DNA of 64,000 bases from Prochlorococcus marinus XMU1411. GTDB taxonomy: Bacteria; Cyanobacteriota; Cyanobacteriia; PCC-6307; Cyanobiaceae. Shown here in pieces: positions 34,130 through 42,465 of this stretch. The DNA lies in NCBI RefSeq assembly GCF_017696075.1, contig NZ_JAAORI010000003.1:1-64000 (forward strand), given 5' to 3'. The notes beneath the pieces are model-generated. The model was not told the origin of the DNA. It did not search any database and saw only the letters and a program-made list of their open reading frames with translations. How positions within the stretch are numbered: position 1 is the first letter of the stretch; the number at the start of each line of letters is the position of its first letter. The position numbers and the translations under genes are program-made.

Positions 34130-35521
34130 TTAAATCTGAAAAATAAACTTTAAAAATTTCTTTACTCTTTCGTAGGGAGGATACCGCAGATTTGAATCAA
34201 ATAAAAACCCTTTAAAAGTAATAGATTTTTGATTTGAAAAATTGCGAAACCCCTCTTCTCCATGAAATTTACCAATACCACTTTGCCCAACGCCTCCAAA
34301 CGGCAAATTTGGAATAAGGACTGGTAGCATCACATCGTTTATACAAATTGTTCCTGAGCTGGTTACTTTTGAAATATGATTATGGATTTTTTTATTGCCT
34401 CCAAATAAATAGATTGCTAATGGTTTTGATGTTTGACTTATCTGTTTTAAGGCTGATTCCTTATCATTGATTCTAATTACTGGAAGTAGTGAACTGAATA
34501 GTTCTTTCTGCAAAATATCTGTTTCATTTAATTTAGTTCTCAAGATTGTAGGAGATATTTTCAACTTTTTTTTACTAAAAGTCCCCCCAAATAAAATTCT
34601 TTTTTCTTTTTTATATTTTTTGAGAATTTCTACAGTTGATGTAAATTGCTTTTTCTCTAATTTTGATAAGTTTTCGGAAATAATTGGATTATTTCCGTAA
34701 AAACTCACTACGTATTTCTTTAGTTTTTCTATAAAAATATTTTCAATTTCTTTATCTACAAAGATATGATTCGGAGCCATGCAGGATTGACCAGAATTAA
34801 AAAATTTGCCCCAAACAATTCTTTTTGCAGCCACCTCTAAATTTGCATTCTTGAAAACAATTACAGGATTTGTTCCGCTTAACTCAAGAGTTAATGGAGT
34901 TAAGTTTTTTGAAGCTAATTTCATTATAGATTTTCCAGTTTCAGTACTTCCTGTAAAAAAAATGTGGTCAAAATTTTGTTCAATTAATTTTATGGATTGT
35001 TGATTATCACCCTCTACTGTCATTAGGACATCTTTTTGGAAATATTTGGAAGTAAGCTTTTTAATAAGTTTTGAGGTCGCAGGACATTTCTCTGATGGTT
35101 TTATAACTGCAGTATTTCCTGCTGAGAAAATATTTACCAATGGCTTTAAAACATAAAGTAATGGATAATTATATGGACCAAGAATCAAGACACACCCAAG
35201 AGGTTCATAAATAACTTGGGAGGATGATGGAAATAGATAAAAAGGTGTACCAATCTTTTTTGGTCGCATCCAAGAGTTGAGTTTCTTTTTTATGAGTGAA
35301 ATTTCTTCTTTCACTAAAAGTATTTCTGAAAGCCCTTCAATTTCAGATTTACCGAGATCAACAAAAAGTGATTTGATAATCTCTTTTTTATTTTCATCCA
35401 AAAGTTTAGAAATTATATTTATATGATGGATCCGCCATTTTATATCTTCAGTTTTACCAGTGAGAACTGTATTTTTTAATTTATAAATGTCTTCTAAATG
35501 AAATTTATCAGAAATTTTCAT
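34130..35521 (-). CDS. Aldehyde dehydrogenase (class 3/fatty aldehyde type)
   Basis: A 463-residue NAD(P)-dependent enzyme that oxidises aldehydes to acids. HIFFTGSTETGKSIM is the cofactor loop and LELSGTNPVIVF carries the general-base Glu. GQSCMAPNHIFVDKE has the nucleophile Cys, and LPFGGVGQSGIGKFHGEEGF is the C-terminal signature. The length and lack of a long N-terminus fit the class 3 group. A membrane anchor is suggested by the hydrophobic end KFLKFIFQI. The likely role is detoxification of lipid aldehydes. Confidence 0.91.
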   Translation of the reverse strand: MKISDKFHLEDIYKLKNTVLTGKTEDIKWRIHHINIISKLLDENKKEIIKSLFVDLGKSEIEGLSEILLVKEEISLIKKKLNSWMRPKKIGTPFYLFPSSSQVIYEPLGCVLILGPYNYPLLYVLKPLVNIFSAGNTAVIKPSEKCPATSKLIKKLTSKYFQKDVLMTVEGDNQQSIKLIEQNFDHIFFTGSTETGKSIMKLASKNLTPLTLELSGTNPVIVFKNANLEVAAKRIVWGKFFNSGQSCMAPNHIFVDKEIENIFIEKLKKYVVSFYGNNPIISENLSKLEKKQFTSTVEILKKYKKEKRILFGGTFSKKKLKISPTILRTKLNETDILQKELFSSLLPVIRINDKESALKQISQTSKPLAIYLFGGNKKIHNHISKVTSSGTICINDVMLPVLIPNLPFGGVGQSGIGKFHGEEGFRNFSNQKSITFKGFLFDSNLRYPPYERVKKFLKFIFQI

Positions 35522-35676
35522 TTTTTACCTTTGAATAGTATTAAATATATCAGAGGATAAATTGTAAATAACTAAGGTTTTATCCAATTAAATCAAAGCG
35601 AATGGTTTATGAGAAATAATCAAATTTATTAATATTGCCTTTAAAAATTCAAATTTTTCTTGGTTAGTATATTTCT

Positions 35677-36567
35677 ATGAGGAAAAATTTTTCAATTAGA
35701 TTGATATCTATAAATGAAATACCAGAAGTCACAAACTGGGCAAGGTTAGAAGGATTTTCTCCTGGAATAGATGATGTATCAATTTATAGAAATACAGATA
35801 AACAAGGGGTATGGGTAGCTTGTCTCGATAATAAGCCTATAGGTTCTATTGCGTGCATAAAATATAATTCCTCATATGGTTTTATAGGTTTATTTATCGT
35901 TAAAAAAGAATTCCGAAATAATGGATATGGAGTGAGATTATGGAAACATGCCCTCGAATATTTGGAAAAAGTTGATTGTATTGGTCTTGAGGCTGCCCCA
36001 GATAGATTGAATGATTACGCAAAGTGGGGTTTTAGAAAATCTTCCATTACAAATCGATGGAAATTAAATGGTTCTCAAGATTTGCCATTGAGAAATTTCT
36101 ATAAAGATCAATTTCAATCTTTTAAAGTTGTCCCTGGTAATAAAATTTCTTCTGAAGCAGTCTTAATTTATGATGATCAAAGAGAACCTAGTCCCAGACC
36201 ACATTTTCTAAATGACTGGTTGAAAAATTCTCATGGTAATGTCAGTGCAATTGTCGATAATAATGGGATGTGTCATGGATTTGGAAGAATAAGACCTTGT
36301 GTATTAGAGGATAATGAACAAGGCTGGAGAATAGGACCTCTTTTAGCGGATACTCCACCACTTGCTGAACTGTTAATAAGGGAGTTAGTTGGTGATTTAG
36401 ATGCACAAATCTTATTGGATTGCTCTAATCTGAATCCGTATGCCAATTATCTTTTATCAAGTTTGGGGTTTAAGGAAATATCAAAAACTTACAGAATGTA
36501 TAAAGGCATTCAACCTCCCTGCCCAATGAATCAATTATACGGACTTGCCTGCTTGGAACTGGGGTGA
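35677..36567 (+). CDS. Tandem GNAT acetyltransferase-like protein
   Basis: A 296-residue protein with two GNAT halves. The first (about 1-130) includes GFIGLFIVKKEFRNNGYGVR and the acetyl-CoA loop. The second half has HGFGRIRPCVLEDNEQGWRI followed by PLLADTPPLAELLIRELVGD. A C-terminal SSLGFKEISKTYRMYKG completes the fold. Such duplicated GNATs are conserved in picocyanobacteria, and the substrate is unknown. Confidence 0.82.
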   Translation: MRKNFSIRLISINEIPEVTNWARLEGFSPGIDDVSIYRNTDKQGVWVACLDNKPIGSIACIKYNSSYGFIGLFIVKKEFRNNGYGVRLWKHALEYLEKVDCIGLEAAPDRLNDYAKWGFRKSSITNRWKLNGSQDLPLRNFYKDQFQSFKVVPGNKISSEAVLIYDDQREPSPRPHFLNDWLKNSHGNVSAIVDNNGMCHGFGRIRPCVLEDNEQGWRIGPLLADTPPLAELLIRELVGDLDAQILLDCSNLNPYANYLLSSLGFKEISKTYRMYKGIQPPCPMNQLYGLACLELG

Positions 36568-36639
36568 TTTCTTTTAAAGCGTTCAATTTACTTTATGTTT
36601 CTGTAATACTGAAAGAAGTTTTTTTGATTATCCATAAGC

Positions 36640-36888
36640 TTAACTTGCAGAAGGTTTTAAAATTTTTTCTACAATATCGGCGTTGATTATAGTGATCTCT
36701 CCATTATCAATATTGGCAACTTGAAACAAGGTCCATGAATTTGGATTTCTAGCTCCTCCAATACAGTCGATAACTTGACCGACCCAATGATTTTTATTCT
36801 TTTCCTTAGGATCTTCGCAATTTTCTTTTTTAATTGCGACATAATCACCAGGCTTAACGAAAAGAAACTCAGGAGTTGCCGAGCTCAC
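36640..36888 (-). CDS. DUF3104-like small protein
   Basis: An 82-residue protein of a type common in marine picocyanobacteria. FLFVKPGDYVAIKKEN opens an SH3-like beta barrel, HWVGQVIDCIGGARNPN continues it, and the tail has LFQVANIDNGEITIINAD. The DUF3104 assignment is from memory of the family. A LexA-like box lies 15 bases upstream of its start, which would be unusual for a housekeeping gene. Confidence 0.7.
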   Translation of the reverse strand: MSSATPEFLFVKPGDYVAIKKENCEDPKEKNKNHWVGQVIDCIGGARNPNSWTLFQVANIDNGEITIINADIVEKILKPSAS

Positions 36889-36902
36889 AATAAATAGTTA
36901 AT

Positions 36903-36916
36903 AGTATATATGTACT
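36903..36916. promoter_or_regulatory. LexA-like box upstream of the DUF3104 gene
   Basis: AGTATATATGTACT differs by one base from the cyanobacterial LexA consensus AGTACWNWTGTACT. It lies 14 bases before the start codon of the minus-strand gene, where it could occlude the promoter. A matching box occurs upstream of the gene at 39977. Confidence 0.5.
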
Positions 36917-36985
36917 ATAGTAAGTTATTAGTTTTGTTGCCGAACTTTGAATTATTTCGCAAACTAGAGGTAATTCAAAAATAAA

Positions 36986-37078
36986 ATGGAATCAACTGAA
37001 ATTGCTATATTTTCAACATTATTGGGGTTAATTTTAGCTTTAACTGATGCTTATATAGAAAGAAATATTCCTGGATAA
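36986..37078 (+). CDS. 30-residue putative single-helix membrane peptide
   Basis: MESTEIAIFSTLLGLILALT followed by DAYIERNIPG. It has the form of small photosystem subunits, but I cannot match it to a named one. An ATG and stop define the frame, and there is no strong ribosome site. It is upstream of the short HLIP on the other strand. Confidence 0.5.
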   Translation: MESTEIAIFSTLLGLILALTDAYIERNIPG

Positions 37079-37095
37079 TATTTCCAATTCATTTC

Positions 37096-37230
37096 TTAAA
37101 TCAAATAAGATTTAAGCTGGTCTAATATGTCGGCACGGTTGGAAACTAATTTTGTAAAAACTAAATATATCAATCCACCCATTGCGAGTCTTCCGTTAAT
37201 TTTCTCTAACTGCTTTAGTTTTCTAAACAT
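37096..37230 (-). CDS. Short high-light-inducible protein (HLIP)
   Basis: A 44-residue, one-helix protein with the chlorophyll-binding signature EKINGRLAMGG at about 9-19, close to the family ExxNGRxAMxGF. The final Phe is Leu or absent, so the motif is a variant. It would protect photosystems by binding chlorophyll and carotenoid. Such genes are multiplied in high-light strains and cyanophages. It has a ready ATG at 37230. Confidence 0.8.
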   Translation of the reverse strand: MFRKLKQLEKINGRLAMGGLIYLVFTKLVSNRADILDQLKSYLI

Positions 37231-37350
37231 ATTGATTTTGTGATTAAACAAAATTTAAAGGGTATAGAAAATAAAAAAGTATTGATTACTTCAAAATAAA
37301 AGAAATTTTTTACAAATTTATAGAAATATTATTTCAAGCACGAATTAAAT

Positions 37351-37488
37351 TTAAAGCCAAGCCTCTTTCATTTCAAAATAAAGTCTTTCGCTCTCAGCGG
37401 AATTAATTTTGCTTTCAGAATAGGATTGCTGCTGTTGCTGTTGCTGCTGTTGAGTTGAGTTAGTATTAGGGTTTTGGACTTCGCTCAT
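37351..37488 (-). CDS. 45-residue protein with a polyglutamine tract
   Basis: The N-terminus MSEVQNPNTNSTQ leads into nine consecutive Gln residues, followed by SYSESKINSAESERLYFEMK and the end EAWL. No transmembrane helix is predicted. The Gln codons alternate CAA and CAG as a short imperfect repeat that could slip. The helix after the tract is acidic. No family is recognised. Confidence 0.6.
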   Translation of the reverse strand: MSEVQNPNTNSTQQQQQQQQQSYSESKINSAESERLYFEMKEAWL

Positions 37489-37606
37489 TAGAGGGCTGAA
37501 ATATTTGTGTTTATTCTCTCATATTTAGAGCTTTTTTTGTCAAATTAAATTCTTAAATTTTATTTAAATTTTCTAATTTTTAATTTTTGTTTTTTTAGAA
37601 AAAAAG

Positions 37607-37708
37607 TTATTTCGCTACTGTTGTTTTGGCGTACAAAAATTTAACTTCCCAATATACAATTCCTAGGAAGATAGCACTTGCAATAATAATTTCCGAAATG
37701 GCTAACAT
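37607..37708 (-). CDS. 33-residue putative membrane peptide
   Basis: MLAISEIIIASAIFLGIVYW followed by EVKFLYAKTTVAK. One hydrophobic helix with a short basic tail, in a run of similarly small genes. No ribosome binding site of note and no named family. Confidence 0.5.
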   Translation of the reverse strand: MLAISEIIIASAIFLGIVYWEVKFLYAKTTVAK

Positions 37709-37855
37709 TTTATGTATCAATTCTAATTTAATTTTGGTATCAATTTACACAGAATGCAATAGGTACTAATTACATATAAGATTTTAAAAAATCTTACTTA
37801 ATAAAATAACGCATCAAAATAATATAAAATTTAGAGTTAGATATATATTATTTTC

Positions 37856-38290
37856 GTGGGGAATTTCATAAGTACAGCAATTCTTATACCTTTAATACCT
37901 CTACTAACGGCTTTATTTATTTTTATTTTATTGGCAAGTTTTAACAGAACACTTAACAGGTTAACAAAACCAGTTACTGCACTTATTGCATTATCTTTAT
38001 TAAGTTCTGCTTTTATAAGCTCATTTGACTATTTTAAGAAAATAGAAGAAGAATTAGCTTTATCTGAATTTCTTAAATTGTTTGAAGAAACAAATTTAGT
38101 TCTACATCTTAATTTATTAAATGAAAAAATTATAATTTTTTTCTCATTAGTAATGATATTAATAATTGGGTTATCTTTTTATAAATTACCTAGAAAAAAA
38201 GGTTATGTCTCATTGATGATTGGCCTAGGACTAATATCTTCTTCAGTTATGATCTCAATATTACTATTAGATTTTTCAGCACTAATTTAA
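37856..38290 (+). CDS. NdhF/NuoL N-terminal-like membrane protein (stand-alone)
   Basis: A 144-residue protein, starting at a GTG, with about four transmembrane segments. The start ILIPLIPLLTALFIFILLAS and the polar SFNRTLNRLTKPVTALIALS resemble the first two helices of cyanobacterial NdhF. The long antiporter core with its charged Lys and Glu residues is absent. It is either a truncated relic or a small subunit-like protein. Its stop overlaps by 4 bases the stop of the convergent plastoquinol oxidase gene. Confidence 0.65.
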   Translation: MGNFISTAILIPLIPLLTALFIFILLASFNRTLNRLTKPVTALIALSLLSSAFISSFDYFKKIEEELALSEFLKLFEETNLVLHLNLLNEKIIIFFSLVMILIIGLSFYKLPRKKGYVSLMIGLGLISSSVMISILLLDFSALI

Positions 38291-38796
38291 ACGGTAGTAA
38301 GTATTGACAAAGCTTGGTTGAGTTCTTGGACATGATTTAATTCATCTTGCGCAATTTCTTTTATTTTTTCATCATTTGGATTGTCTTTTAAATATTTGGA
38401 ATAAGTTTCAAATGCATGTTCTTCAATTTTTATGTTGACATCATAAGCATTAGCTGGAGAGAAGAAATAATAAAAAACCATGATCCAGTAATAAACGAGC
38501 ACAAGGTGTCTCGCAAAAAATCTATCAATCCAGAACTTATCTCCTCCTCTTTTCTCCATTTCTTTAAGATGCTCAGTTTCGTTAATAGCTTGATAAAAAT
38601 GTTCTTTCATTAAAATCATTGTTTTTTCATTTTTAATTCCTAGGGATTCTTTGAAATGAAGAACTGAAAGAAATGCGAAATAAGGTGATCTAGCTATGAC
38701 TTCTAAAACCCAAAATCTTTGTAAAGATCTACCAGAGTATATGAAATCTAAGAATTTGACAGTAATATTCAAAATAAAAGAATTTAATTTCTTCAT
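38287..38796 (-). CDS. Plastoquinol terminal oxidase (PTOX/AOX family)
   Basis: A 169-residue diiron oxidase that moves electrons from plastoquinol to oxygen. Candidate iron ligands are Glu32 (WVLEVIARSP), E73xxH76 in NETEHLKEM, Glu125/126 in EEHAFETYSKYL and E152xxH155 in DELNHVQEL. The order and spacing fit the alternative oxidase family, although the protein is much shorter than plant AOX. One hydrophobic segment (about 98-113) fits interfacial membrane binding. It would vent electrons under high light. Confidence 0.88.
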   Translation of the reverse strand: MKKLNSFILNITVKFLDFIYSGRSLQRFWVLEVIARSPYFAFLSVLHFKESLGIKNEKTMILMKEHFYQAINETEHLKEMEKRGGDKFWIDRFFARHLVLVYYWIMVFYYFFSPANAYDVNIKIEEHAFETYSKYLKDNPNDEKIKEIAQDELNHVQELNQALSILTTV

Positions 38797-38951
38797 AAAT
38801 TTTTGTTTTCTTTAAGTATAATTACTCAATTACTCGAAGTCTATAATGTTTTTAGGTAATTAACCAAAAATTAATATTCATAGTCCTAAAAATGTATCTT
38901 CCATTGAAATATTTTTTTTTCATGCATTAATTGGATAGATAAAAATTTTAT

Positions 38952-39092
38952 ATGACAATTACTGAAAAAATTGCAAATGCTAAAAAGAGGATTGATGAAT
39001 TGGAAAGACTTATAAAATATTGGGATGATTCAGAGCATGATGAGGCAAAAATAAAAAATTTTACAATGAAAATTAAAAACAAAGTTGCTTAG
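38952..39092 (+). CDS. 46-residue hydrophilic helical protein
   Basis: MTITEKIANAKKRIDELERL continues with IKYWDDSEHDEAKIKNFTMK and ends IKNKVA. A basic coiled-coil-like helix is probable. It has a clear ATG and stop and stands between two small genes. No family is recognised. Confidence 0.55.
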   Translation: MTITEKIANAKKRIDELERLIKYWDDSEHDEAKIKNFTMKIKNKVA

Positions 39093-39239
39093 ATATTGAT
39101 TATTAAGGCTGATTAACTTTTATCTACTTAAAGTGATTTAACCTCTTTGAGGTTTCGAATATTGTTTAATTCTTAAATAGAGCAATTAAACCTATTTTCA
39201 AAAACGGTAAAGAAGAAATAATCTAAAAGAAAAATATAT

Positions 39240-39353
39240 ATGAAAACCTTTTCAAAAAAATATTTAGTTCCAATTAAATTTATACCATGGGTTTTTTGGG
39301 TATTAATGTCTTTTATAAGTATATATTTGTGTAAGATAGCCTGGGTAAGTTGA
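39240..39353 (+). CDS. 37-residue putative membrane peptide
   Basis: MKTFSKKYLVPIKFIPWVFW then VLMSFISIYLCKIAWVS. One strongly hydrophobic helix after a basic start. It lies 13 bases before the convergent 39367 gene. No family is recognised. Confidence 0.5.
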   Translation: MKTFSKKYLVPIKFIPWVFWVLMSFISIYLCKIAWVS

Positions 39354-39366
39354 ATAATTAATGAAT

Positions 39367-39675
39367 TTAGCTTCTCCTTAGCCAACCAGGAGCACCTCCA
39401 AACCAATCGGATATATCATCTTCATTTGGGTTGAAATGATTTTCTTTATCGAGTCCATCTATCCCAAATGATTGTAAGAGGTTATCAATCCCCCCATCAT
39501 TTTTTGTGCCATTCCTTCTAAAGCTGTTAGCTTTTTTCAACCAAAGAGAAATTGTCGAATTATGGTGTGCAAATTTCTCAACATATATCCTTTCTTCTAA
39601 CGTAATTGATTTATCTTGAGCAATTCTTTTAATTATTCCTTGAATCTTGAGTCTTTTTGCATTACTTAGAAGCAT
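39367..39675 (-). CDS. Conserved-looking 102-residue hypothetical protein
   Basis: The N-terminal half is helical, with TLEERIYVEKFAHHNSTISL. The C-terminus DWFGGAPGWLRRS has the look of a conserved picocyanobacterial tail. The centre is Gly/Asn-rich and probably disordered. No signal peptide is present and no function can be assigned. Confidence 0.65.
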   Translation of the reverse strand: MLLSNAKRLKIQGIIKRIAQDKSITLEERIYVEKFAHHNSTISLWLKKANSFRRNGTKNDGGIDNLLQSFGIDGLDKENHFNPNEDDISDWFGGAPGWLRRS

Positions 39676-39942
39676 TTTTAATCAATTCATTATTCTTTTT
39701 ATAGGAAGGATTACCAAATATATCTTGTCAATGTTAATTTCAACAAATTCACTACTTTAAAAGGCTTTTAAGCAAGAAAAGTCTTAAGACACTAAAAAAG
39801 GGGATCAATAAGTTACTCATGATACTTTTATTTATTTATCAAACTTATAATTCCTACAAATTAGATAAAAAAAATCAATCCATTCATAAGGATACTTTGG
39901 GAATTCAGATAAGTGGACGCAATTGTTGCGTTATAGTAAAAT
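39676..39942. other. Long intergenic stretch
   Basis: About 270 bases with no supported gene, ending at the palindrome before the 39977 gene. The AT-rich sequence has several weak -10-like hexamers and no strong terminator. I see nothing else specific. Confidence 0.5.
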
Positions 39943-39968
39943 TGTACTAATATTAGTACATATGTATT
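39943..39968. promoter_or_regulatory. 18-bp palindrome overlapping a LexA-like box
   Basis: The bases 39943-39960 form a perfect palindrome, TGTACTAATATTAGTACA. Overlapping it, 39955-39968 reads AGTACATATGTATT, one base off the cyanobacterial LexA consensus AGTACWNWTGTACT. Both lie just upstream of the ATG at 39977, with 8 bases between box and start. Confidence 0.5.
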
Positions 39969-39976
39969 GTTAAGAT

Positions 39977-40183
39977 ATGAAAGTGATTTCATCTTCTCCT
40001 TATGCCCCTTTTAATTCAAAAGAGTGGAATTCTCTAATAAGCAAAAATGCAAAGTTTGAAAATACTCCAATAAAGATTCAAAAAAAATTTTATAGAACTT
40101 TTACTCTAAAAAAGATTGAAAAAGATGAACTTTTGCAAGAAAAGAATGAATTGCATCAACAAATGCAACTTGTATTCGGATAG
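39977..40183 (+). CDS. 68-residue hypothetical protein behind a LexA-like box
   Basis: A polar protein with MKVISSSPYAPFNSKEWNSL at the start, a basic middle and the end QQMQLVFG. No domain is recognised. The near-consensus LexA-like box immediately upstream suggests DNA-damage regulation. It lies 90 bases before another small gene on the same strand. Confidence 0.6.
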   Translation: MKVISSSPYAPFNSKEWNSLISKNAKFENTPIKIQKKFYRTFTLKKIEKDELLQEKNELHQQMQLVFG

Positions 40184-40273
40184 AAAAATATTAACTAACA
40201 ATTTTTTTATTGAATATTATTTTAAGAGATACAATTTTTTGTTAGATTAGTAGAAATACAAGAAGGATTTAAT

Positions 40274-40564
40274 TTGGCTGTAGATCGAGAACTTTTAAAA
40301 GAAGTTACCCAAGAACTTTGGAATACCGTAAAAAAACTAAGACCTGAAATAGATCGGCAAACTCGACTTCAATTAGTTTTAAAGGCCTTATTAACAATTG
40401 GAGATTTGCCAGATCAAATGCAAGCTGCCATGGTTGTAGGTGTTTGCGCAGAAATGGATAAGAGTGATGTTGATAATGTTGAAACCAATTCACAAACTAA
40501 TGATTCTAGCGGAGTTGATACTTCTACAGGCAGAAAAGTTGTTAGAAGAAGTTCAGCTAAATAA
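40274..40564 (+). CDS. Conserved picocyanobacterial protein (TIGR03894-like)
   Basis: A 96-residue protein with an all-helical first 65 residues, containing ELWNTVKKLRPEIDRQTRLQ and GDLPDQMQAAMVVGVCAEMD. A Ser/Thr/Asn-rich tail ends in RKVVRRSSAK. A good ribosome site (AGAAGGA) precedes the TTG start at 40274, supporting that start. The TIGR03894 match is from memory only. Function is unknown. Confidence 0.75.
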   Translation: MAVDRELLKEVTQELWNTVKKLRPEIDRQTRLQLVLKALLTIGDLPDQMQAAMVVGVCAEMDKSDVDNVETNSQTNDSSGVDTSTGRKVVRRSSAK

Positions 40565-40576
40565 ACCTTTAAAAGA

Positions 40577-40780
40577 TCATCCTTTAATTTTCTTTGATTC
40601 GTTTTTATTAAGTCTATTGAATAGGTAATATGAAATTACAAGTAAGAGAGGAACAAATATTGAATGTAAAGTCATCATTAATTCTGTTTGGCCCATTCCT
40701 ATAAGATTTGACTCGCTTGGAAGTTGTTCTGACCAAGTGCCAACTAAATGCCATGCTTGAGGAATTGATAAGAAAAACAT
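40577..40780 (-). CDS. 67-residue one-helix membrane protein
   Basis: MFFLSIPQAWHLVGTWSEQL followed by a polar stretch, a membrane segment at about 39-53 and a basic, Lys-rich tail. It is convergent with the previous gene, 12 bases apart. No family is recognised. Confidence 0.55.
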   Translation of the reverse strand: MFFLSIPQAWHLVGTWSEQLPSESNLIGMGQTELMMTLHSIFVPLLLVISYYLFNRLNKNESKKIKG

Positions 40781-40897
40781 ATTAAAGCTATAAGTTAAGT
40801 TTATGTTCAGATAAAGATTATCATTATTGAACGTTTTTGCTTTCTTTATTCTTATTTCTTAACTAAGTATTTGTAGTGATATTAAAAAGAACTTGAT

Positions 40898-42430
40898 TCA
40901 TAAATTTATTTTTTTAAGAAGAGTTTTAAATTCTTTTTTACCGATAATTTTTTCAGCTGCGTAAGCACCACTTGCTGAAACCGCAGGAATTCCAATACCT
41001 GGAAATGTACTTGCACCGCAAGTAAATAAATTTTTCACTGGAGTTTTGCAGCCTGGGAAAAGACCTTTTGCTGCAGATAATGCAGGGCCGTAACTACCGC
41101 AATAGGTATTGGTGAATTTTTTATGAGTAATTGGGGTTCCTAGCATTTTTAAATCAATCCTTTCATCTATGTCAGGGATGAATTTTCGCACTGCATTAAG
41201 GAATATTGAACATCTTTCTTCTTTCAAATTTCTATATTCTAATTCCTTTGGATTTAGGTTTTCCCAAATTTCCCAAGGTTCATTTGCGGGAGTATATCCA
41301 TGAAGAACATGTTTCCCCTTAGGGGCCATATTTTTATCTAAAACAGATGGGATTGAAAATACAGCTATATTTCTTTCTGCGGTTATACCTTTTTCCCACT
41401 CATCAACATGTATCGCATGTATTGGCAAATCTTCAAGACCATCAGCATCAAAACCTAGATGTATATGAAGGAAAGAATCACATTTATTAGGGTTCAAAAC
41501 TTTTGTATTCCATTTTTTTGAAATTTCATTTGGAATTAACTTTTTTAAATTCCAAACATCAGTATTTGTGACAACAGATTCACAACGATAACTAGAACCA
41601 TTATTAAGAGTGATACCTGTCGCTAAATTTTTATTGAAGTTAATTGTCTTTACTCTAGAAGAGAGAATTAATTCTCCTCCATTTTTTTTAAATCCATTAA
41701 TTAAGGCTTTTACGATAGATTCACTACCCCCTTTAGGGTATTCAAGGTATGAATTTGGTTCAAACCATTCGTTAAATAAAGTAGCCATCGCAGCAGTATT
41801 TGTATCATGCATTGACATACCACTTATCAAAAAGCTTAATAAATCAACCCAATTTCTGAGAAAAGGATCCTCTAGATGATTATTTACTAAATTCCCAAAG
41901 CCCTTATTAATTTTTGGGATTTGCTTGATATTAGGTAAAAATTTTGAGGTTAAATTTATTAGATCTAAAAAATTTATTGATTCGGGAGAAAATGAGAGTA
42001 AAGGTATTTCATTTATTATTTGGCTAAGAGGCTTTATTCCGGAAATAAATGATTCCCATTCTTTAACAGATTTCTCACCTCTTAAAGTTTTAATTGTTTG
42101 TTTAAAAGGTTCTTCCCCAACATCAAGATTAAAATTGCCTTCTGGGACAATTACTTGCCAACCTTTGTATTGAAATAGTTCAACTTCTTCATCAAGTAAT
42201 TTAAGAATTTGCCCTAAGGGGTTAGTGGTCGGCCATTTACCTATTCCACTCCACAATGAAGGACCTGATTCGAAAGTGTAACCTTTTCTTTTGAAACTGT
42301 GAGCGGCACCTCCAGGTTGGGTATGTGCTTCGCATATAAGTACTTTTTTGCCTGATAAAGCTAGAATCGAACCGCAACATAATCCCCCTATTCCACTACC
42401 GACTATTACAACATCAAACTTTTCCATCAA
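40898..42430 (-). CDS. FAD-dependent carotenoid isomerase/desaturase-like protein
   Basis: A 510-residue flavoprotein of the CrtISO/phytoene dehydrogenase superfamily. FDVVIVGSGIGGLCCGSILA is the dinucleotide-binding start. CEAHTQPGGAAHSFKRKGY follows, and the C-terminal FAD motif is LFTCGASTFPGIGIPAVSAS. It could isomerise or desaturate a carotenoid, but the substrate is not defined by sequence. A small unknown gene lies upstream on the same strand. Confidence 0.85.
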   Translation of the reverse strand: MMEKFDVVIVGSGIGGLCCGSILALSGKKVLICEAHTQPGGAAHSFKRKGYTFESGPSLWSGIGKWPTTNPLGQILKLLDEEVELFQYKGWQVIVPEGNFNLDVGEEPFKQTIKTLRGEKSVKEWESFISGIKPLSQIINEIPLLSFSPESINFLDLINLTSKFLPNIKQIPKINKGFGNLVNNHLEDPFLRNWVDLLSFLISGMSMHDTNTAAMATLFNEWFEPNSYLEYPKGGSESIVKALINGFKKNGGELILSSRVKTINFNKNLATGITLNNGSSYRCESVVTNTDVWNLKKLIPNEISKKWNTKVLNPNKCDSFLHIHLGFDADGLEDLPIHAIHVDEWEKGITAERNIAVFSIPSVLDKNMAPKGKHVLHGYTPANEPWEIWENLNPKELEYRNLKEERCSIFLNAVRKFIPDIDERIDLKMLGTPITHKKFTNTYCGSYGPALSAAKGLFPGCKTPVKNLFTCGASTFPGIGIPAVSASGAYAAEKIIGKKEFKTLLKKINL

Positions 42431-42465
42431 ATATTTACTCTACTCTTCTTGTAAAATAAATTTGT

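Noticed and set aside
39943-39960. NtcA binding site at the palindrome
   Set aside because: The spacing is GTA-N10-TAC rather than GTA-N8-TAC, so a LexA-like reading fits better.
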